Shown here: positions 30,129 to 36,061 of the stretch, one piece after another
How positions within the stretch are numbered: position 1 is the first letter of the stretch
Layout: each line of letters starts with the position of its first letter
Program-made: the position numbers and the translations under genes
The notes under the pieces: generated by a model
Database searches by the model: none
What the model was told of the DNA's origin: nothing
The model's input: only the letters and a program-made list of their open reading frames with translations
Source: Silvanigrellales bacterium
GTDB lineage: Bacteria; Bdellovibrionota_B; Oligoflexia; Silvanigrellales; Silvanigrellaceae
Length of the DNA stretch: 36,061 bases
Reading direction: 5' to 3'
NCBI GenBank assembly: GCA_020247005.1
Contig: JADCJN010000250.1
Span: 1 to 36,061, forward strand

Positions 30129-30992
30129 ATGACGGATGCACCCATGAACACTGCGCCCGGAGTCGAAATTCATCCCACGGCTTTGGTCCATGCAGGCGCG
30201 CACCTCGACACGGGTGTTGTCGTCGGCCCATTTTGTGTTGTCGGCCCTCACGTGCGACTTGGCGCGGGGACACGCCTTCACAGCCACGTCGTGGTCGAAG
30301 GCCACACCACGCTGGGAGCGCGCAATGAAGTGTTCCCGTTCGCAAGCGTGGGACACGCACCCCAAGACCTGAAGTATCGTGGCGAGCCCACAACCCTTGT
30401 CATGGGCGATGAAAACCGAATTCGTGAAGGCGCCACGCTGCAACCTGGCACCATTCAAGACAAGGGAGCAACTCTCGTTGGTTCCCGAAATCTCTTCATG
30501 GCCTACACGCACGTGGCGCACGACTGTATTATTGGCGACGAGTGCATTTTTGCCAACGCCACGCAGCTCGCAGGTCACGTTGTGATTGAAAGCCGTGCGG
30601 TGCTGGGCTCCATGTCGGCTGTTCACCAGTTTTGCCGGGTGGGCGAACTCGCGATGGTCGGCGCCAATGCTATGGTCGCCGCCGACCTCGCGCCCTTCTG
30701 TCTCGCACAAGGAGACAGGGCCACGCTGCGAGGCCTGAATTTAGTCGGCTTGAAGCGCCGGGGCTTTAGCTCAGAAGACATCGGTCGAGTGAAAGAGGCC
30801 TACCGCATTCTCTTCATTGCGGGGCATCCCACCATTGAAACCGCGCTGGCCGCCTGCGAGACGGCGGGTTTGACGGGTGCAAAGGGCGTGTCTGAACTGC
30901 TCGCCTTCATGAAAGAGACTGGCAAGAGGGGCTTGGTGCGGCCAGCGGGGAATGCCGACGCTTCGTCTTTGGCAGCGTCGTCGCACGATTGA
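30129..30992 (+). CDS. lpxA: UDP-N-acetylglucosamine acyltransferase LpxA
   Basis: The 287-residue protein starts lipid A synthesis by O-acylating UDP-GlcNAc. Hexapeptide-repeat beta-helix runs from about 10 to 195, with catalytic His131 in THVAHDC. The helical C-terminal domain begins at LKRRGFS, as in E. coli LpxA (262 residues), with an extra 25-residue tail. GAGGT lies about nine bases before ATG 30129; ATG at 30144 is possible. Its TGA overlaps the first base of a three-copy 13-bp repeat. Confidence 0.95.
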   Translation: MTDAPMNTAPGVEIHPTALVHAGAHLDTGVVVGPFCVVGPHVRLGAGTRLHSHVVVEGHTTLGARNEVFPFASVGHAPQDLKYRGEPTTLVMGDENRIREGATLQPGTIQDKGATLVGSRNLFMAYTHVAHDCIIGDECIFANATQLAGHVVIESRAVLGSMSAVHQFCRVGELAMVGANAMVAADLAPFCLAQGDRATLRGLNLVGLKRRGFSSEDIGRVKEAYRILFIAGHPTIETALAACETAGLTGAKGVSELLAFMKETGKRGLVRPAGNADASSLAASSHD

Positions 30993-31030
30993 AATTTCCG
31001 ACCGAATTTTCCGACCGAAATTTCCGACCG
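30992..31030 (+). repeat. Three-copy 13-bp tandem repeat at the lpxA/lpxB junction
   Basis: Copies at 30992-31004, 31005-31017 and 31018-31030 follow AAATTTCCGACCG; the middle copy differs at one base. The array begins on the last base of the lpxA stop and ends 24 bases before the lpxB ATG. A TTG at 30989 overlapping the lpxA stop would read through all three copies in the lpxB frame. Because 13 is not a multiple of three, one copy more or less would break that frame. Confidence 0.85.
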
Positions 31031-31054
31031 AACTCCCCCAAAAGGACGCCCGCG

Positions 31055-32332
31055 ATGAGAAGCGCCATGAGCCGAGAAGCTCTGCCGCCGATGTCTTCCT
31101 GGAACGTGTGCATCGTGGCCGGCGAGGCCAGTGGCGACCTCCAGGGCGCTCTCTTGGTGCGTGCATTGAAAAGTCTCGTTCGCGAACGTGGGCTTGCCCT
31201 ACCGCACTTCTGGGGAGCTGCGGGCACCCATCTTGTGGCAGAGGGCGTGGAGGACGTTGTTCGCACCGACGACATCAGCGTGATGGGCTTCGGAGATGTT
31301 CTTGCTCAGTATGGCGCGCTTTCTGGCCACTTCCGCCGGCTCCGGGATGCTCTTTCCAGGCGCCGTCCTCAGCTTGTCGTTCTTGTCGACTATCCTGGTT
31401 TCAATCTTCGATTCGCCGAAGATGCCAAGGCCATGGGTGCCTTCGTGTGTTACCATATTGCTCCGAAGGCTTGGGCCCATGGAGAAGCCCGGGCTGCGCG
31501 CATGGCGCGCCATGTCGACGTGACGAGCTGTTTGTTGCCTTTCGAAGAGGAGTGGTTCCGTTCGCGGGGTGTCAACGCCACGTTCATAGGGAACCCTCTC
31601 TTCGACACAACGCGCGCCTTCCTGGAAGAAGCCCGGAATGCCGCAACGCCCGAAACCCGGAACGCCAACCTCATTGGCCTTCTTCCGGGCAGCCGCCGCA
31701 TGGAAATTCGCCTTGTCTTGCCTGCGCTTGTGGAAGGGCTGCTTGCACTTCGCGAGTCGAGGCCCGAGGCCGTGGGTGTGGTGCCGGTCGCACCCACGCT
31801 CGATGTTTCCTTTGTGCGTGAAGTGGCCCGCGCCTCCGCTGCGAGTCGGGGCATTTCCGACGCTCATTTCCAAGCCGCTTTCCGTTTCACGGAAGGCCGA
31901 GCCTACGAGCTGCTGGCCACGTGCGGTTACGCATGGGTGTGTTCAGGCACGGCAACCCTCGAAGCGGGTTTGCTGGGAGCTCCGCAAGGCGTGGTCTACC
32001 GCATGTCGCCGGCAACCTTTCAAATTGCCAAACGCCTTGTGAAGCTTCCCTACGTGAGCCTTTTGAATCTTGCGGCAGGGGAACTTGTGGCGCCTGAATT
32101 CCTGCAACACCTCGCCACCCCATCGGCGCTCGCACGTCATGCAGAAAGGATGCTGGACACAGGCAACGACATGGCTCGCGTGAAACAACAAGAGGCGTAC
32201 GCAAGGTTGCGCGGTCGTTTTCCACGCGACGCGGCCAGCGGTGCAGCACGACTCTTCTTAGATGCCTTCGTCGCTCAGAACTCTTTGCGGGTGCATGCAA
32301 GTGACGATGTGCATGGAGAAGTCCCCTCATGA
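31055..32332 (+). CDS. lpxB: Lipid-A-disaccharide synthase LpxB
   Basis: The 425-residue glycosyltransferase joins lipid X and UDP-diacylglucosamine. Family blocks include GEASGD at 23-28, VDYPGFN, GNPLFD, LPGSRRME at 210-217 and SGTATLEAGLLGAP, which bind UDP-sugar. The usual SPQVWAW segment reads APKAWAH. It is about 40 residues longer than E. coli LpxB, mostly at the two ends. ATG at 31055 has AAAGGA about eight bases upstream; the TTG at 30989 is an alternative that would add 22 residues encoded by the repeats. The stop overlaps the next start (ATGA). Confidence 0.93.
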   Translation: MRSAMSREALPPMSSWNVCIVAGEASGDLQGALLVRALKSLVRERGLALPHFWGAAGTHLVAEGVEDVVRTDDISVMGFGDVLAQYGALSGHFRRLRDALSRRRPQLVVLVDYPGFNLRFAEDAKAMGAFVCYHIAPKAWAHGEARAARMARHVDVTSCLLPFEEEWFRSRGVNATFIGNPLFDTTRAFLEEARNAATPETRNANLIGLLPGSRRMEIRLVLPALVEGLLALRESRPEAVGVVPVAPTLDVSFVREVARASAASRGISDAHFQAAFRFTEGRAYELLATCGYAWVCSGTATLEAGLLGAPQGVVYRMSPATFQIAKRLVKLPYVSLLNLAAGELVAPEFLQHLATPSALARHAERMLDTGNDMARVKQQEAYARLRGRFPRDAASGAARLFLDAFVAQNSLRVHASDDVHGEVPS

Positions 32333-34077
32333 CAACGCGCCGAAGCAGTTTGGGTCGATGCCTTTGGCTCGCGATGCGCCGCGACCTGTTTCTTGGGATT
32401 CCTTTCGTGCCGCTCTATTCCGCTGCGGAGCTGCTCATTGCGTTCGCTTCAGGGAGCCTTTTGCAGCTTATTTTCGTGGAAACGCCGCGCGTGCCCGTGG
32501 CCAGTTTGTTGCCGGAAGGCCTTCGTGAGTATGTGAAATTTGGGCAGACTCTCGATCGCAAAGACCTCGCCTTCATGGTTCCACTCGTCATCGTTCTCGC
32601 GGGGCTTGTCAAACTCATTGCCAGCTTTGCATCGAGCGCGCTCATTGAGCGTGCAGGGCACCGCGGCGCGCATGCGCTTCGCGAAAACCTCCTGAAGGCT
32701 TTTCTGGGATCGCGCGGCAACACAGTCGACAGCATGGCCGTGGATGATCTTGCGAATCAAATGATCATGGACACCACTCTCTTGCAAAGTGCCGTGAGCA
32801 AAGGAACCGTCAGCGTGGTGCGCGACGGGTGCGTGCTTGTGTTCCTTCTCGTGGGCATGTTCGTCATGGCTTTCGAGGCCATGCTCTATGCCCTGGTCGT
32901 CATTATTCCTCTCGCACTCATTCTTCGCGCCATTTCCCGTTCGCTTACGCGGTATGCTCAGGGTGGCGCGGCCAGACAGGTTTCGTTGGCCACACGCGTG
33001 CTTCAAAGTTGGCATGGTCGACTCACGGTTCATGCTCTGAGGGCGGCAGACAGAGAACGTGCTGAACTGCGCTCCCATGCCGAAGGGCTCTACTCCTACA
33101 TGCGCCGCAGTTTCCTGGTGCGCACGGCGTTTCGCCCTGGCACGGAACTTCTTGCCATTGGACTCTTGGCAGGGCTTTTGTGGTGGAAGTTCCAGTCGCC
33201 CTCGGGCGCCAACGGCGCGACGGTCACCAGCCTTCTGATTCTCGGCGCGTTCGCGTTTCGTCCGCTCAAGCAGGTGTCGGGTGTCATTGCGCTCGCGGCC
33301 GATGTTGGAGCCGTCTACAGGCGCCTGTCGCGGCTCTGGTCGACTCTTGAAGGCAGTGCGGCTTCGGAGCAAGCCCGTGGGGGCCACCGGGCGAACGACA
33401 TGGCCCTTGTAGCGAAAAACGTTTCGTTGGTTGCGGAGTCGGGGCGAGTTCTTCTGCACCAGTGTTCCCTTGCCATTCCCTTCGGCGCGCGTGTGGCGCT
33501 CGTGGGCGAAAGCGGTGCCGGCAAAACGACTTTCCTCCGGGCGGCGGCGGGTTTGCTTGTTCCCACCTCGGGAACGGTGGAAGTGGCGCCACGCACGCTT
33601 TTGGCAACGCAACACCCCTATGTTTTTAAAGGCTCGGTGCAAGAGAATATTCTCTATGCCGAGCACGGCAGCTTGCCGAACGCAGTGGAATTGGATGCTG
33701 CCAAGCAACTGTTGCTTCGGCTTCGGCTTGCACACTCTGCCACCGGGGCACAGATGGTGGCGGAAAAGAATGTGGGCTTTTTGGGCGAAGGCCTTTCCGG
33801 AGGAGAAAAGGCGCGGGTGGCGCTCGCTCGTCTTTTGCACAAGAGTCCACAGGTGCTCCTTCTCGATGAACCAACTGCGAATCTTGACGCCCGCAGCGCG
33901 GAGGCGTTCTGGGAGGCCGTGGCAGCCTGGAAAGCGCGTGACACGCGCAACACGGTTGTTGCGGTGTCGCATGCGCTTCACGAGGTGAAAGACTTCGACC
34001 GCGTGTATGTGTTTCAAGACGGAGCCATTGTGAAGGAAGGCACTCCCGCCGAAGTCGCTATGGGCCTACCTTCATGA
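32329..34077 (+). CDS. msbA: MsbA-like ABC exporter (lipid A flippase candidate)
   Basis: The 582-residue half-transporter has an N-terminal transmembrane domain (six helices by eye, about 20-310) and an ATPase domain. Walker A is GESGAGKT at 393-400, the Q-loop TQHPYVF, signature LSGGE at 489-493 and Walker B VLLLDEP at 509-515, with switch His in AVSHAL. The length equals that of E. coli MsbA. Its place between lpxB and lpxK with ATGA overlaps on both sides argues for flipping core-lipid A across the inner membrane, though sequence alone would also allow another lipid or drug substrate. Confidence 0.85.
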   Translation: MTTRRSSLGRCLWLAMRRDLFLGIPFVPLYSAAELLIAFASGSLLQLIFVETPRVPVASLLPEGLREYVKFGQTLDRKDLAFMVPLVIVLAGLVKLIASFASSALIERAGHRGAHALRENLLKAFLGSRGNTVDSMAVDDLANQMIMDTTLLQSAVSKGTVSVVRDGCVLVFLLVGMFVMAFEAMLYALVVIIPLALILRAISRSLTRYAQGGAARQVSLATRVLQSWHGRLTVHALRAADRERAELRSHAEGLYSYMRRSFLVRTAFRPGTELLAIGLLAGLLWWKFQSPSGANGATVTSLLILGAFAFRPLKQVSGVIALAADVGAVYRRLSRLWSTLEGSAASEQARGGHRANDMALVAKNVSLVAESGRVLLHQCSLAIPFGARVALVGESGAGKTTFLRAAAGLLVPTSGTVEVAPRTLLATQHPYVFKGSVQENILYAEHGSLPNAVELDAAKQLLLRLRLAHSATGAQMVAEKNVGFLGEGLSGGEKARVALARLLHKSPQVLLLDEPTANLDARSAEAFWEAVAAWKARDTRNTVVAVSHALHEVKDFDRVYVFQDGAIVKEGTPAEVAMGLPS

Positions 34078-35552
34078 CCCCAAAAGGCTCGAGCCTTCCT
34101 TTTCAGGTGGCCTTGCGTCGCTGGCTCGACAGCCCCCTGGGTGAACGTTCTCCCTGGACGCTTCTCGCATTGCCGGTGCTGGCCTTTGTTTCTTTTGTCG
34201 TCGCGTTGGTGGCGGCAGTTCGCAGAGCCCGCGACGATGCAGCCAGAGCTCGCGATGACGCGAGGAGGGCTCACGAAAACGCGGGAAAGAGAAGTTTTGA
34301 AGACGTGGTTTCAAGTCGGCGTGGGCCCCTTGTCGTGTGCGTCGGAAACATTGTGATGGGAGGTGCGGGCAAGTCGCCGGTCGCTCAAGCGCTTCTGGCA
34401 GATTTGCTGGCGCAAGGCCGTACGGTTGCACTCGTGGCACGGGGCTATGGCGCTGAAACAAAGGGCGTGCGCGCGGAAAGGGCCGACGGTGTTCTGAAGG
34501 GGGACTCTTGGGGCGATGAGTTGAAGGAGCACGTTTGGCTTCTGGAGCGTGCACAGGGGCATGAGGCCCTGTCGCGCTGTTACGTGGTGCAGGGTGCCTC
34601 ACGCGCGCGGGGACTTGTGGCATTGGAAACACGCCTGCAAGGCGATGGTTTCACGCCTGACGAGGTGAGGCGCGTGGTGGTGGTGCTCGACGACGGTCTG
34701 CAGCATTTTGGTGTGCGTCCCCATGTGCGCATTTGCGTGTGGCCGGAAGAAATATACAGGCGCGCGCCGAGGGCGGCGTTCCCTTTGGGGCCCTACCGAG
34801 AAGGGTTCGGTGCTTTGTTGGGGGGAGGGTTCGGTGCGTTCCTGAGGCGCTTCGACGTGCATGTGTGGTCGCGTGTGGCGCCGCAAGAAACGCGCGCAGA
34901 AAAACGCGCATTTGCGGGAAGAGTGAGGACAGAGGCCGGCTTGCAGGGTGCAGAGGCCGGCTTGCAGGGTGCAGAGGCCGGCTTGCAGGGTGCGCCGGCC
35001 GTGAGGCCTTTGCATCTTGTGGCCGTTGCGCGGTCGGAGTGGCTTTTCCCGCGTGCGTTGGCGGCGCCTGCGTGCCGTTCGCTTCTTGCCAACGAGCCAA
35101 TCGAAGCCCCCGATCCTCAGGAGTCGGTGGCGCATCTCGACAGTGCGTTGGTGAGCGGTCGCGTGGGCATCTTGTGCGGCCTGTCCTCACCCGATGCCTT
35201 CGTGCGCGACGTCAAGCATGCACTCGCGCACCTGCCCGTTCCTCTTTCGGCGGCAGGCGTTGCGGCATTGAGCGCGGTCCCCACTCGTTTTCTTCCCGAC
35301 CATGGCGTTCTGGGAAGTGAAGACGAAGCTTGGCTCTCGCAGTTTGCGGTGGTGGTGACTTCGGCGAAAGACGCCTCGCGTGAGACGTTTCCTTTCGACG
35401 TGCAGCCAGGTGGCGAGGCGGGTGCGCGTTCGAAGGGACGGCTGCGCGAACTCGCCTGCAATGGACACCTTTGGGTTCTTTGTGTCAAAGTCCACTTTGA
35501 AGACACACAGGAAAACCCATGGCAGCCCGCACGGCTTCTTCTCGACGCCTGA
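34074..35552 (+). CDS. lpxK: Tetraacyldisaccharide 4'-kinase LpxK with an internal repeat insert
   Basis: The 492-residue kinase phosphorylates the 4' position of the lipid A precursor at the inner membrane face. An N-terminal membrane helix (about 23-45) precedes GGAGKSP at 96-102 (P-loop), ARGYG near 123, DDGLQH and a late TSAKDA. The protein is far longer than E. coli LpxK (328 residues). Extra length includes a basic helical linker after the membrane helix, an insert around 255-310, and a long C-terminal region. The insert holds three exact EAGLQGA repeats at 287-307. The ATG overlaps the msbA-like stop (ATGA), so the genes are coupled. Confidence 0.92.
   Translation: MTPKGSSLPFQVALRRWLDSPLGERSPWTLLALPVLAFVSFVVALVAAVRRARDDAARARDDARRAHENAGKRSFEDVVSSRRGPLVVCVGNIVMGGAGKSPVAQALLADLLAQGRTVALVARGYGAETKGVRAERADGVLKGDSWGDELKEHVWLLERAQGHEALSRCYVVQGASRARGLVALETRLQGDGFTPDEVRRVVVVLDDGLQHFGVRPHVRICVWPEEIYRRAPRAAFPLGPYREGFGALLGGGFGAFLRRFDVHVWSRVAPQETRAEKRAFAGRVRTEAGLQGAEAGLQGAEAGLQGAPAVRPLHLVAVARSEWLFPRALAAPACRSLLANEPIEAPDPQESVAHLDSALVSGRVGILCGLSSPDAFVRDVKHALAHLPVPLSAAGVAALSAVPTRFLPDHGVLGSEDEAWLSQFAVVVTSAKDASRETFPFDVQPGGEAGARSKGRLRELACNGHLWVLCVKVHFEDTQENPWQPARLLLDA
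34931..34993 (+). repeat. Three perfect 21-bp tandem repeats inside lpxK
   Basis: Copies at 34931-34951, 34952-34972 and 34973-34993 are identical and encode EAGLQGA three times (residues 287-307). The unit is a multiple of three, so copy-number change would alter protein length only. Perfect identity suggests recent expansion. Confidence 0.95.
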
Positions 35553-35574
35553 GTCTTATTCTTCGGAGCTTGGA

Positions 35575-36060
35575 ATGTCTGCACCGCTGCCTTTTCGCGC
35601 CAACGTGGCTGCCCTTGTCGTCGTGGGAGCCGAGCCTGGCGCCAAGCTTCTGGCCTGCGAGCGGATGTCGGGTGGCATTTGGCAGACGCCACAAGGGGGC
35701 GTCGAGAGTTCCGACACCAATTTGGAAGAGGCTGTGTTGCGCGAGCTGGAAGAAGAGATCGGAGTTTCTCGCGCGGTCGTGAGTATTTTATCGCAGTCGC
35801 GCAGCTGGCGTCGTTATCATTTTCCCCCTGAAGTGATGGCCGCAGGGCATCCGAGCGGAAAAGTGAAAGACCACGCTGGCCAAGACCAAAAGTGGTTCCT
35901 GGTGCGCATTCCCTCGCTCGAAGCCGTCGACCTCGCCCGTTCCGACGGGGAATTTCGAGCCGTGAAGCTTGTGACACCCCGTGAACTCGTTTCGCTTTTC
36001 GTCGAATGGAAACGTCCTGGCGTCCTCGACTTTTGCAGGGAGTCGGGGCTCCTGGTATGA
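35575..36060 (+). CDS. Nudix hydrolase, RppH-like
   Basis: The 161-residue protein has WQTPQGG (36-42) followed by a Nudix box ending in RELEEEIGV (56-64). RppH/NudH and diadenosine-polyphosphate hydrolases share WQFPQGG and a later QKWFLV block, here QKWFLV near residue 105. These enzymes remove pyrophosphate from mRNA 5' ends or split dinucleoside polyphosphates. The segment between GG and REL is one residue longer than in E. coli RppH, and Asp or Thr replaces the usual Glu, so the box is slightly irregular. GGAG lies six bases before ATG 35575. It follows lpxK by 22 bp and ends one base before the window edge. Confidence 0.85.
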   Translation: MSAPLPFRANVAALVVVGAEPGAKLLACERMSGGIWQTPQGGVESSDTNLEEAVLRELEEEIGVSRAVVSILSQSRSWRRYHFPPEVMAAGHPSGKVKDHAGQDQKWFLVRIPSLEAVDLARSDGEFRAVKLVTPRELVSLFVEWKRPGVLDFCRESGLLV

Positions 36061-36061
36061 A

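Noticed and set aside
30992-31030. CRISPR-like array
   Set aside because: The 13-bp units are directly adjacent with no spacers and no cas genes are present.
30989-31054. TTG at 30989 as the main lpxB start
   Set aside because: The ATG at 31055 has a good ribosome binding site and LpxB homology begins after it; the TTG is kept only as a possible coupling start.
32449-34017. Minus-strand 522-residue open frame opposite the MsbA-like gene
   Set aside because: It lies fully antisense to a gene with intact ABC motifs, and its composition (Arg/His-rich) looks like a shadow of G+C-rich coding.

Overview
The window reads as chromosomal DNA of a Gram-negative bacterium that makes lipid A. It is G+C-rich by eye, densely coded, and full of lipoprotein signals and four-base stop/start overlaps. 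The mix of lipid A and Bam/Lol genes, many secreted or lipidated hydrolases, a phytochrome kinase and one good sigma-54 promoter suggests a member of the former Deltaproteobacteria (Myxococcota or Bdellovibrionota). That placement is inference; no rRNA or other marker gene is present.

Left part (1-9.5 kb): a carotenoid-hydratase-like CrtC/AttH protein, cut by the window edge, follows a polyprenyl diphosphate synthase. Next come a sigma-54-type promoter driving a small lipoprotein with a lysine-rich tail, a membrane-anchored protein, and a lysophospholipase-like lipoprotein behind a hairpin that buries its ribosome binding site. On the minus strand a Tat-type lipoprotein with a peptidoglycan amidase domain is coupled to a membrane protein. 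On the plus strand an outer-membrane-barrel-like protein, a lipoprotein and a degenerate cyclic-nucleotide-binding protein form an operon.

Middle part (9.1-24 kb): a minus-strand operon encodes a phospholipase-A2-like lipoprotein, a lysine-2,3-aminomutase-family radical SAM enzyme with a changed substrate-binding residue, and a small Cys-rich secreted protein. It is followed by CorA, a quinone-oxidoreductase-like enzyme and a LolC/E permease, the last entered through a ladder of 14-bp repeats carrying overlapping mini-ORFs. Then come a phospholipase D-VTT fusion facing an endonuclease/exonuclease/phosphatase protein, a secreted S1 protease, a DUF900-type hydrolase lipoprotein with an upstream helix-turn-helix-like gene, and a large bacteriophytochrome hybrid kinase that lacks the usual chromophore cysteine.

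Right part (24-36 kb): a compact envelope-biogenesis cluster, lolD - fur-like - bamA - skp - lpxD - fabZ - lpxA - lpxB - msbA-like - lpxK - Nudix hydrolase. Together these build lipid A, flip it, insert outer-membrane proteins and power lipoprotein release. Short tandem repeats, mostly in three copies, occur at the lolC start, in the skp signal sequence, at the lpxA/lpxB junction and inside lpxK. I saw no tRNA, rRNA, CRISPR array, insertion sequence or phage gene, and no gene-free stretch longer than 300 bases.
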